NCBI GenBank assembly: GCA_002408385.1
Contig: DHSB01000105.1
Location: 12,952 to 36,115 of the forward strand
DNA from: Myxococcales bacterium UBA5297
GTDB taxonomy: Bacteria > Myxococcota > Myxococcia > Myxococcales > UBA5297
Length of the DNA stretch: 23,164 nucleotides
Reading direction: 5' to 3'
Part shown: piece after piece, positions 8,265 through 14,853 of the stretch
How positions within the stretch are numbered: position 1 is the stretch's first letter
Layout: every line of letters begins with the position of its first letter
Translations under genes and position numbers: made by a program
The notes under the pieces: generated by a model
The model's input: only the letters and a program-made list of their open reading frames with translations
Databases searched by the model: none
Told to the model about the DNA's origin: nothing

Positions 8265-8661
8265 AAGAGGCGTCGAAGAACCCCTCCGCGCGCTACCCGC
8301 TCGGCCCCGGCGCAGGTCGAGCGCGCGAGGCCGCAAGTCGGGACACCTCGGCCTTGCCTTTGTTCCTCGAGAGGCCGGCGCTCGGGGCGAACCTAGGGGG
8401 GGCGGGCCGAGCTCAAGGGAGGCTGGGTGGCGACTCTTGACGCGGCGGGCTGTTTGCTCGGTCGGCTGGACGGATCCACCTTTCGCCAGAGCAGCGACAT
8501 GCAGCCGGCCGGGGGCGCCTCTTGCGGCGCGCTCGTCCGTCTGCGCCCCCGGTCGGTCCTTGTCCGAAGGGCAGGACATGCCTACTCGTTTCCGGGAATT
8601 TGAGTTCCCGGGCAGGGGCCGGCTGGCTTCTCGGGACGCGCCGAATGGCGGGGGAGATCGG
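8265..8661. other. Non-coding spacer after the receptor gene
   Basis: About 400 bp with no supported gene. Two inverted repeats are visible: TGTCC (8561-8565) / GGACA (8573-8577), and the better CCGGGAA/TTCCCGG pair listed separately. The downstream gene's frame stays open through here, but the composition is shadow-like and a strong Shine-Dalgarno supports the later start. Confidence 0.5.
8592..8611. repeat. 7-bp perfect inverted repeat, possible operator or leader hairpin
   Basis: CCGGGAA (8592-8598) and TTCCCGG (8605-8611) are exact reverse complements separated by TTTGAG. The repeat lies about 50 bp before the start of the ferritin-like gene, in a position suiting an operator or a 5' leader hairpin. 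Confidence 0.45.
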
Positions 8662-9117
8662 ATGGGCGGCCTCAAGAATCGATTGACGGCATCGCTGGCG
8701 GCCGCGTGGGAGGCCGAGGTGTTAGGGGTGTTGGCGCTCGAAAAGCTCGCCGACCGGGCCCCCGATGCCCGTATCCGCGCCCGGCTGGCAGCCCTGGCGG
8801 CCGGGTGCCAGGCGCATGCCTCGAGGCTGCTCGCGCGGATGGCCGCGATCGGCGGCGGCCCGCTCCCGGTGCCCCCGGATGACCTCGAGATGCCCGAGAG
8901 CTTCGCCGACGCGGCCCGCTTGGAGGCGGCGCGCGCAAAGAGCTCGGCCGATCGCTACGTGGTCATGGCCAACCTTGCCCGCCGCGCGATGGATCCTTCC
9001 GCCGCCTGGGTCTGCGAGCTGAACCGCGCCGAGGAGCTCGACCGTGCCGCCGAGCTGCACGAGATCGCTGCCCGCTGCGGCGCCGGGGGGAGCTCGTTCA
9101 TGGCGCCTCCGGCCTAG
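8662..9117 (+). CDS. Small all-helical protein, possible degenerate ferritin-like fold
   Basis: A 151-residue Ala/Leu/Glu/Arg-rich protein with no signal peptide. The layout suggests a four-helix bundle: helix 1 with a Glu-rich face (AAWEAEVLGVLALEKL), helix 2 with CQAHASRL, then a Pro-rich break and two more helices ending in LDRAAELHEIA. This resembles the spacing of ferritin-like/rubrerythrin-type bundles. However, the expected ExxH of helix 2 reads CQAH, and the second half lacks a clean ExxH, so metal binding is doubtful. The ATG at 8662 was chosen for its Shine-Dalgarno GGGGGAG (8650-8656); an in-frame ATG at 8579 would add Arg/Gly-rich sequence and cover the inverted repeat. The function is unknown. 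Confidence 0.6.
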   Translation: MGGLKNRLTASLAAAWEAEVLGVLALEKLADRAPDARIRARLAALAAGCQAHASRLLARMAAIGGGPLPVPPDDLEMPESFADAARLEAARAKSSADRYVVMANLARRAMDPSAAWVCELNRAEELDRAAELHEIAARCGAGGSSFMAPPA

Positions 9118-9170
9118 AGAGGCCTTGGGGCTCGCAAGAGCAACCTGCCGTCGGGTAACGGGATCGCTCT

Positions 9171-9200
9171 GGGATCTGTTGCCATGTGGCAACAGATCCC
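9171..9200. repeat. 30-bp near-perfect palindrome (14-bp arms, 2-bp centre)
   Basis: The arms GGGATCTGTTGCCA (9171-9184) and TGGCAACAGATCCC (9187-9200) are exact reverse complements around TG. As RNA the stem could extend three more pairs outwards (9168-9170 with 9201-9203), including one G-U. Neither strand has a T-tract after it. It could be a strong hairpin terminator for the ferritin-like gene 53 bp upstream, a regulator's dyad operator, or a dispersed palindromic element. Confidence 0.6.
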
Positions 9201-9545
9201 GGAAGGCTGCAGCGAGAGCTGGGGCAGTCAGCCTTGGCCAGCCTCGTGCCGGTCACGCGAGCACAGTCGAGGCCCGCAGCGTCGCCCCCCACGGGCCGCC
9301 TGCAGCCCGCCTCGCGCGCGGGGGCTGCCGTGCCAGTGTTCTTTCCAGCCCAGTCCAAGCAACGCGCGCCAGCCCCGGTCATCCCTGGCTGTGCACCGGG
9401 CCCTCGTCAGGCTGCGTCTCATGAGCGAACAGCGGATTGGACGCTGGGCACGCGCAAGCAAGTCGAAGTCCCCTCTGCCGGCCAGGCTTCGCTGAGCGCT
9501 CTAGAAAAAGTCCCAGCGCCGTCCGCAGACTCTCCTTTCGCCTTC

Positions 9546-9575
9546 TTGACAGTCCGAAGAAGCGCCGTGTAGACG
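9546..9575 (+). promoter_or_regulatory. Candidate promoter for the coiled-coil gene
   Basis: A perfect -35 TTGACA (9546-9551) is followed after 18 bp by TAGACG (9570-9575), a weak -10. Transcription would begin at about the ATG at 9582. The gene has no evident Shine-Dalgarno, so a leaderless message is possible. Confidence 0.35.
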
Positions 9576-9581
9576 GGATGC

Positions 9582-10349
9582 ATGGCTAGGGAAAGCTACG
9601 AAGAGCTCATCTACGGCCTGGGGGACATCACCTACGAGCGGTTCTGGAATCGGCCCGACGCGCCGCGGGGGACCGAGCGGGTGCTCAAGGCGGCCGAGGC
9701 CTACGAGCAGCGGCAGATCGAGTTGGCGGAGATCGAAGCGGCGATGGACGCCGAGGAGGCCGCCTACAACGAGTTTCGCGAGGCTTGTGAAGAGGAAGCC
9801 GACGAGTGCCGCGCGGTGATCGAGAGGTTCAAGAAAGCGGTGGCCATCGCCGAGTCGAAGGCGAAGTCGCTCGAGGCCAAGCTCGTCTCCAAGCGAAAGG
9901 ACGTCGCCGCGGCCCGCAAGGCGCTCTCCAAGATCGAGGAGCAGATCCAGCAGTGGGAGGCCGACGGCATGCCCGAGAAGGCCGCCGGGGTTCGCCCGAG
10001 CCTCAAGCGCGCCAAGCTCGACGTGATGAAGGGCAGCCGCGCCTGCGACGAGATGCAGGTCGAGTACGACAAGATCATGAACCCCGAGGTCGGGCCGGGC
10101 GCCGAGGGAATCCGCGCCCGCCGCCGCGAGCTCGACCTCGAGCAGCAGCTCGAGGAGCGTACCGAGGCGTACAACGAGCGCATCGGCGAGCTCAACGAGG
10201 ACGCGGCCGCCAGGGACGAGGAGGCCAAAGCCGCCCAGCAGTACTACGAACAGGCCATCATGCTGCTGGGCGAGGAGGTCTACAGGGCGCGGGTCCCCGA
10301 CCCGGCTCTCGTCGTCTTCTATCCGAGGCTCGACAAGCTCGCCGGGTAG
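9582..10349 (+). CDS. Coiled-coil protein of unknown function
   Basis: A 255-residue, highly charged protein dominated by heptad-like helices (about residues 30-130 and 170-235) rich in Glu, Ala, Lys and Arg. A short non-helical segment containing MNPEVGPGAEG interrupts the coil near residues 160-170. It has no signal peptide or membrane segment and no catalytic motif. The N-terminus YEELIYGLGDITYERFW and the C-terminus ending VVFYPRLDKLAG are ordered-looking caps. I do not recognise the family. It precedes rplC by 166 bp on the same strand and may be a separate unit, because a promoter-like pair lies in that gap. A role in the downstream motility block is possible but nothing in the sequence shows it. 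Confidence 0.75.
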   Translation: MARESYEELIYGLGDITYERFWNRPDAPRGTERVLKAAEAYEQRQIELAEIEAAMDAEEAAYNEFREACEEEADECRAVIERFKKAVAIAESKAKSLEAKLVSKRKDVAAARKALSKIEEQIQQWEADGMPEKAAGVRPSLKRAKLDVMKGSRACDEMQVEYDKIMNPEVGPGAEGIRARRRELDLEQQLEERTEAYNERIGELNEDAAARDEEAKAAQQYYEQAIMLLGEEVYRARVPDPALVVFYPRLDKLAG

Positions 10350-10398
10350 GGGGAGGCCGGTCGCCGCTCGGCCGCCCGGGGTCAGTCCAGGGGAGCGC

Positions 10399-10427
10399 TT
10401 GATTAAATCCGTTCGCTTCGCTACGCT
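10399..10427 (+). promoter_or_regulatory. Candidate promoter for rplC
   Basis: TTGATT (10399-10404) and TACGCT (10422-10427) are separated by 17 bp in an AT-richer patch upstream of rplC. The match to sigma-70 is moderate: 4 of 6 and 3 of 6. It would give a leader of about 80 nt containing the hairpin at 10473-10499. Confidence 0.35.
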
Positions 10428-10472
10428 GCGCCGCTTTTAACGGTGGCCTGGGCGGGTTCGTCCAGTTGGAGA

Positions 10473-10499
10473 GGAACCGCTGCGCAAGACGCATGTTCC
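10473..10499 (+). promoter_or_regulatory. Leader hairpin directly upstream of the rplC Shine-Dalgarno
   Basis: The outer stem GGAAC (10473-10477) / GTTCC (10495-10499) encloses an inner stem TGCG (10481-10484) / CGCA (10490-10493) with loop CAAGA. It ends immediately before TAAGGAG, the strong Shine-Dalgarno of rplC. That position would suit autogenous control by a ribosomal protein, but this is inference. Confidence 0.35.
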
Positions 10500-10515
10500 C
10501 TAAGGAGAGCAACAA

Positions 10516-11226
10516 ATGAAGGGCATTCTGGGCACGAAGGTCGGGATGACGCAGGTGTTCACCGAGAACGGCGACGCCGTGCCGGTCACTATCGTGCAGG
10601 CCGGCCCCTGCGTCGTCATCGCCAAGCGCACCGCCGAGCGCAACGGCTACTCGGCTATCCAGGTCGGCTTCCGGCCCAAGCAGGAAAAGCGCCTCAACAA
10701 GCCCGACGCGGGTGTCTTCAAGAAGGCGGGCGTCCAGCCGATGGAGTTCGTGCGCGAGTTCCGCCTGACCCCTGAGGAGATGGAGGGGTTCAACGTCGGC
10801 GACGAGATCAAGGTCGAGAGCTTCCGCAAGGGCCAGTTCGTCGACGTGACCGGCACGACCAAGGGCCGCGGCTTCGCGGGCGTGGTCAAGCGCTTCGGCA
10901 TGAAGGGGGCGGCCCGCGACTCGGCCTCGAGCCACGAGCACCACCGCCACATCGGCGCCATCGGCGCCCGCAAGAGCCCTGGCAAGATCTGGAAGGGGCG
11001 CACGATGCCCGGGCACATGGGCGTCGTCCAGCGGACGATCCAGAACTTGCAGATCGTCGACATCGACGCCGAGAACAACCTCATCCTGCTCTACGGCGCG
11101 GTGCCTGGACACCGGGATGGCCTCCTCGAGATCAATCCCTCGGTCAAGGGCAAGCCGGATAGGGCCATCGGCGCCGCCATCGAGGAGGCCGAGGAGAAGA
11201 AGAAGGGTCCCGCCAGGAAAAAGTAA
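10516..11226 (+). CDS. rplC: 50S ribosomal protein uL3
   Basis: A 236-residue protein that is clearly L3. It opens MKGILGTKVGMTQVFTENGD and contains GDEIKVESF, VDVTGTTKGRGFAGVVKR, RHIGAIGARKSPGKIWKG, MPGHMG, and the C-terminal NLILLYGAVPGHRDGLLEI. L3 is an early-assembly protein that binds 23S rRNA near the peptidyl-transferase centre. The central loop reads GAIG rather than the common GSIG and has IWKGRT where most have VFKGKK. A Lys-rich tail extends the C-terminus. The start has a strong AAGGAG Shine-Dalgarno. L3 normally lies between rpsJ and rplD in the S10 operon; here its neighbours are a coiled-coil gene and a Cys-rich lipoprotein gene 15 bp downstream. It may be a relocated sole copy or a second copy. 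Confidence 0.95.
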   Translation: MKGILGTKVGMTQVFTENGDAVPVTIVQAGPCVVIAKRTAERNGYSAIQVGFRPKQEKRLNKPDAGVFKKAGVQPMEFVREFRLTPEEMEGFNVGDEIKVESFRKGQFVDVTGTTKGRGFAGVVKRFGMKGAARDSASSHEHHRHIGAIGARKSPGKIWKGRTMPGHMGVVQRTIQNLQIVDIDAENNLILLYGAVPGHRDGLLEINPSVKGKPDRAIGAAIEEAEEKKKGPARKK

Positions 11227-11241
11227 AAGGTAAGAGGGAAC

Positions 11242-13056
11242 ATGGACGATGCGCGCGAGTCCTCGGGCCGGTGCGCTTCCCGGTACGCCTTCGGGCGTGC
11301 CGGGCTGCACCTTGCGGTAGCCGTCTCAGTGCTGGGTCTGGCCGTGCTTGTCGCGGCCGGGTGCAGCGATTCCTCGGCGCGAAAGCTCGCGCTCGGAGAC
11401 CCCTGCGACCCGTCGCGGCCGACCGACTGCGCCGACTCGCTGTGCATCCCCCTCGACGATGCGAGCGGGTTTTGCGCCCGGGGCTGCGGGGCCGAAGGCG
11501 CATGTCCGGAAGGCTTCCGGTGCGAGGACGCGGGCCGCTTCGGTCCAGTCTGCCAGCGCGCGGCAAGCTGCAGCGCGGATCGGGACTGCCCCTCGGGACA
11601 TCGGTGCGACCCGGAGAGCGGGGTTTGCTACATCAAGGTCTCCCGCGAGCTGTGCTCGCCGTGCACGACCGACCTGCAATGCCCGGAGAACGGAAGCTGC
11701 TTCACCGTGCCGGCCACCGGCGAGCGCTACTGCACGACGGCCTGCGGGCAGGCGGACGGGTGTCCCGAGGGCTACGCCTGCAAAGAGGTGCCGCTGCTCA
11801 AGGGCGAGGGGGCGGTCGAGTCGAAGAAGCAGTGCGTCCCCGACAACCCCGGAGGCACCTGCGAGGGAGGCGGGACGCTGTGCGCGCCCTGCAAGGGCGA
11901 TCAGGAGTGCGGCGGGCACTTCGATCATTGCGTGCGCAACGTCGTCTCCGGCGAGACTTTCTGCGGCCGCGTCTGCGATCCCGAGCGCCTGGGCGACTGC
12001 CCCGAGGGCTTTGGCTGTCTCGACATGTCGGGGGTCGGCGACGGGCCGTTCCAGTGCGTGCCCAATTCCAACTCGTGCAGCGACTTCTGCGACAGCAGCG
12101 ACGAGCGCGCTCAGATCCTCCAGTGCGGCCTGGGGCGCCAGTGCGAGGTCGAAAACCACCTGTGTCGCTCGGCCGACGACGGGCGGCAGTGCGCCCCGTG
12201 TCGCGACAACGACGACTGCCGGCGCGCGGGCCGCGAGTCGAACGAGTGCGTGATGAACGCCTGCGAGGACTGCCCGAGCAAGGGCGAGACCTTCTGCGCG
12301 GAGCCTTGCCCGACGGTCGAGGGCGACAAGCAGTGTCAGGAGCGCTTCGGGCCGGGCTTTGTCTGCGCGCCGGTCGGCCAGGGACAGTTCTGCGTTCCGC
12401 AGCGCGGCACTTGCCTGTCTGGCCTTGGCCGGCTCGGCGACAACTGCTCGGCGGGCGGGGCGGCAGATTGTGTGACTGGGCTGTGCCTCTCCTACGCCTC
12501 GACCGCGCTCTGCAGCGCGGCCTGCGGGCTTGATGCTGACTGCGGCGACCCGCGCAAGTGGCGCTGCTGCGCTTTGTCGGGCGACTTCTACGACTGCTCG
12601 CCCGCGCAGCGCGATCCAGCCGACAACGGCCCCAAGGCGGGCGCCGGCGTCTGCGCGCCCAATGGGGGTCTGTTCGGCGACGATTGCAGCCCGGGGCGTC
12701 CGCCCTGCCAGAGTGGAACCTGTCTGGACATCGGCACCGCGCGGATCTGCTCGATCCCGTGTGGGGCCGACGGCGCTTGTCCGCCTGATTTCGTCTGCCG
12801 CGACGCGTTCGCTGAATCGGACGGCAGCCCGGTGCGGATTTGCTTCCCGGACGGTGGCGGGGCTCCCGGCAGCGACTGCAGCTTCGGCCCGGCCGCCTGC
12901 GCCGACAGGCTCTGCATCAAGAAGGCCTCCGGTGCCATCTGCACCCAGCCGTGCGGCGAGGGGGGCGGCTGTGTCGACGACTGGAGCTGCTCCTCGGAGG
13001 TGCTCACCGTCACCGGCGAGTTCATCGAAGCCTGCGTCCCGCCCGAGCTCCAATAG
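11242..13056 (+). CDS. Cysteine-rich lipoprotein of repeated disulfide modules
   Basis: A 604-residue protein with a signal segment (about residues 22-40) ending VAAGC, a lipobox-like site with Cys41 as the lipid-bearing residue. The mature part has about 75 cysteines, roughly one in eight residues. An eight-Cys module of about 50 residues occurs at the N-terminus (from about residue 52) and three times at the C-terminus, each beginning 'GD/S-xC' and running through 'LC...IC...PCG...CP' to a final 'C-x-P'. The middle holds a second module type beginning CSPC, CAPC and CAPC. These resemble Dickkopf/TIL-like Cys-rich repeats common in myxobacterial surface lipoproteins. It sits 15 bp after rplC and first in the gliding block, where M. 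xanthus has the lipoprotein GltK beside gltB-A-C. I could not verify homology to GltK. Shine-Dalgarno AGAGGG precedes the ATG. Confidence 0.85.
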   Translation: MDDARESSGRCASRYAFGRAGLHLAVAVSVLGLAVLVAAGCSDSSARKLALGDPCDPSRPTDCADSLCIPLDDASGFCARGCGAEGACPEGFRCEDAGRFGPVCQRAASCSADRDCPSGHRCDPESGVCYIKVSRELCSPCTTDLQCPENGSCFTVPATGERYCTTACGQADGCPEGYACKEVPLLKGEGAVESKKQCVPDNPGGTCEGGGTLCAPCKGDQECGGHFDHCVRNVVSGETFCGRVCDPERLGDCPEGFGCLDMSGVGDGPFQCVPNSNSCSDFCDSSDERAQILQCGLGRQCEVENHLCRSADDGRQCAPCRDNDDCRRAGRESNECVMNACEDCPSKGETFCAEPCPTVEGDKQCQERFGPGFVCAPVGQGQFCVPQRGTCLSGLGRLGDNCSAGGAADCVTGLCLSYASTALCSAACGLDADCGDPRKWRCCALSGDFYDCSPAQRDPADNGPKAGAGVCAPNGGLFGDDCSPGRPPCQSGTCLDIGTARICSIPCGADGACPPDFVCRDAFAESDGSPVRICFPDGGGAPGSDCSFGPAACADRLCIKKASGAICTQPCGEGGGCVDDWSCSSEVLTVTGEFIEACVPPELQ

Positions 13057-13070
13057 GTCGCTGCCCTGGT

Positions 13071-13097
13071 CGGCGCGCGCTCTTTGCGGGCGCGCCG
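13071..13097 (+). terminator. GC hairpin after the Cys-rich lipoprotein gene
   Basis: CGGCGCGC (13071-13078) pairs perfectly with GCGCGCCG (13090-13097) around an 11-nt loop, starting 15 bp after the stop codon. No U-tract follows. It may be a terminator or a processing/attenuation hairpin between the first two genes of the block. Confidence 0.45.
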
Positions 13098-13222
13098 GTT
13101 CGGCCGGATGCTCGCTTGGTGGGCAGCGGCCGGGAAAGACATCAAAAATGAGCCGCTTCCCGCCTGCCCCTCGGCTTGATGCGCCGCGAGCCGGTGTGAT
13201 AAACGAGGGCGCTCAACTCGTC

Positions 13223-14758
13223 ATGCGCTCACCGGTCTTCAAAGCAAGCGTTCTTGCCTTTGCCGCCTGCGCGGTGTTCTCGGGCTGCTCCTGTGAGGAG
13301 CCGGTCAAGACCACGCGCGTGGCCGAAGAGTTCACCGTGGTGCAAGGCAACCCGGCCGTCGACACCGGCAAGCCTGCCGTGCAGCAGGAAGAGGCGCAGA
13401 CCCCGCAATTTCAGTTCAACGTGCCGCGGCAATGCGATTTTTTTCAGCAGAACGCGGTGCGCAAGGTCGACATCCTTTGGGTGGTCGACAACTCGGGCTC
13501 GATGAAGAGCTCCCAGGCGAACCTCGCCGCCGAGTTTCCCAAGTTCATCGACGCGCTCGTCTCCCTGCAGCCGCCGATCGACTTTCACATCGGGGTGACT
13601 TCGACCGACACCGAGAACACCCAGCTCATCTACAATGCCGAGCGCGACGGGGAATTTCCCCCCGACCGAAACGGGACCAACGGCTTGCTGCACGGGTTTG
13701 ACCTGACCGAGGCCGGCGGCACCTCGGGCCGCTACATCGCCTGCGATGCCGCGGGCAACTGCAACGTGCCGCGCAGCTCGGGGGTCGGCAACAACGTGGC
13801 GGCGGCCTTCGAGCAGATGTCCAAAGTGGGGACGGGCGGTTCGGCGGTCGAGCGGGGGCTGCAGGCGGCCTACCTCGCTTTGACCCGGAGCGACAACCTG
13901 CGAGCCGAGGATCCGCGCTCTGCGGATATCTCCAAGAAGTACCCGTTCATCCGCCCTGACGCGGCCTTGTTCGTGGTCTTTGTCTCCGACGAAGACGACT
14001 CGTCGTGCGCGCCCTTCGTTCCCCTCAACAGCGACGGGCGCCCGGTCTCCGGTGAGCCCTGCCAGGCGGATCCCGGATGCCGCTGCGACGCCGCGTCGCT
14101 CACCTACGGGTCGACGAACTACTTTGTGCGCTTCCTTGAGAGCTACAAGAACTTTGGCCACAGCGATCTCGTCGCTGCCGGCGCGGTCGTCTGCACCCAG
14201 AAAGAGCCGATCCCGTCGCAGGGCGGCGACCCGGACTTTATGCACACCGGCTGCCCGGACGACGGCACGGGGATCGCGTATTTCGGCGAGCGCTACATCG
14301 ACGTCGCCTCCAAGACCGGCGGCACCGCCATCTCTATTCGTGGCTCTTTCGCCAACGCGCTGCAGTCGCTCGGGTTCGCCGTTTCCGGATTGCGTCAGGA
14401 GTTTCGCCTCTCGCGGGGCCCGATGACCGAGACCATCGAGGTCTATGTCACCGATCAAGATTCCGCCCGGTGCACGAGCGATGCGGACTGCGAAGCCGGG
14501 CAGATCTGCCGTGGCGCCACCTGCGCCCTGCGTGTCGAGGTGGGGGCCAGGTCGCTGCAGGGCTGCACTCCGAGCGAGTTGCCGCTTTGTGAAACCGAAG
14601 GTGCGAGCGACTGCCGGCCCGCGCTCGAGTACTGCAAGTGCGACGCGAGCTCGTTTCGCAACATCATCCGCTTCAACGTGGACGGGCAGCCCCCGGCGCA
14701 GTCGTCGACCGAAGTCTGCTACGACGTGAACACCAACTTCAACCAGGCGTGCCAGTAG
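13223..14758 (+). CDS. cglB: VWA-domain lipoprotein, CglB-like gliding adhesin
   Basis: A 511-residue protein with a lipoprotein signal peptide (VFSGC, Cys22) and a von Willebrand A domain (about 80-390). The metal-site motif is complete: DNSGS at 89-93 after ILWVV, a candidate Thr204 in KVGTGGS, and Asp256 in VVFVSDEDDSS. Many cysteines are scattered through the VWA region and beyond. In M. xanthus, CglB is a VWA lipoprotein that acts as the surface adhesin of gliding focal adhesions and is held by the Glt outer-membrane proteins. The neighbouring beta-barrel and TPR genes support that identity. At 511 residues it is larger than the roughly 416-residue M. xanthus protein as I recall it. A C-terminal patch (CTSDADCEAGQICRGATC) looks like a module of the preceding Cys-rich protein. 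The ATG at 13223 was chosen for the signal peptide; an in-frame ATG at 13148 adds 25 residues that fit poorly. Confidence 0.8.
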   Translation: MRSPVFKASVLAFAACAVFSGCSCEEPVKTTRVAEEFTVVQGNPAVDTGKPAVQQEEAQTPQFQFNVPRQCDFFQQNAVRKVDILWVVDNSGSMKSSQANLAAEFPKFIDALVSLQPPIDFHIGVTSTDTENTQLIYNAERDGEFPPDRNGTNGLLHGFDLTEAGGTSGRYIACDAAGNCNVPRSSGVGNNVAAAFEQMSKVGTGGSAVERGLQAAYLALTRSDNLRAEDPRSADISKKYPFIRPDAALFVVFVSDEDDSSCAPFVPLNSDGRPVSGEPCQADPGCRCDAASLTYGSTNYFVRFLESYKNFGHSDLVAAGAVVCTQKEPIPSQGGDPDFMHTGCPDDGTGIAYFGERYIDVASKTGGTAISIRGSFANALQSLGFAVSGLRQEFRLSRGPMTETIEVYVTDQDSARCTSDADCEAGQICRGATCALRVEVGARSLQGCTPSELPLCETEGASDCRPALEYCKCDASSFRNIIRFNVDGQPPAQSSTEVCYDVNTNFNQACQ

Positions 14759-14764
14759 GCTTGA

Positions 14765-14784
14765 GCGTCTCCCGCGGGAGGCGC
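14765..14784 (+). terminator. Strong hairpin after the VWA lipoprotein gene
   Basis: A perfect 12-bp palindrome CTCCCGCGGGAG (14769-14780) extends outward by further pairs to 14765 and 14784, with one G-U. It starts 7 bp after the stop codon. No U-tract follows. It may terminate or stabilise the upstream transcript. Confidence 0.45.
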
Positions 14785-14853
14785 GGGTACCCGACAAGCC
14801 GATGGCCGCCCCCCAGGGCTTATCGCCTTGCTGCCAAGAGAGAAGAAAGGCCC

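Larger units (their letters stand above)
9118..9581. other. Non-coding spacer with a long palindrome
   Basis: About 460 bp without a gene I can support; its open frames have no recognisable motifs and biased composition. It holds the 30-bp near-perfect palindrome listed separately and a promoter-like pair before the coiled-coil gene. Confidence 0.5.

Noticed and set aside
5289..8675. 1128-codon open frame on the minus strand opposite the TonB receptor
   Set aside because: It is rich in Arg, Ala, Gly, Leu and His with no domain, and mirrors a gene with unmistakable domains. Long antisense frames are expected in high-GC coding DNA.
9186..9572. 128-codon plus-strand open frame in the gap before the coiled-coil gene
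   Set aside because: It starts within the palindrome, has no recognisable motif or clear ribosome-binding site, and competes with other equally poor frames.
12530..13222. Fusion of the Cys-rich region to the VWA protein in one 742-codon frame
   Set aside because: The upstream part is out of frame with the real Cys-rich gene and is Arg/Ser-rich; a lipoprotein signal peptide begins at 13223.
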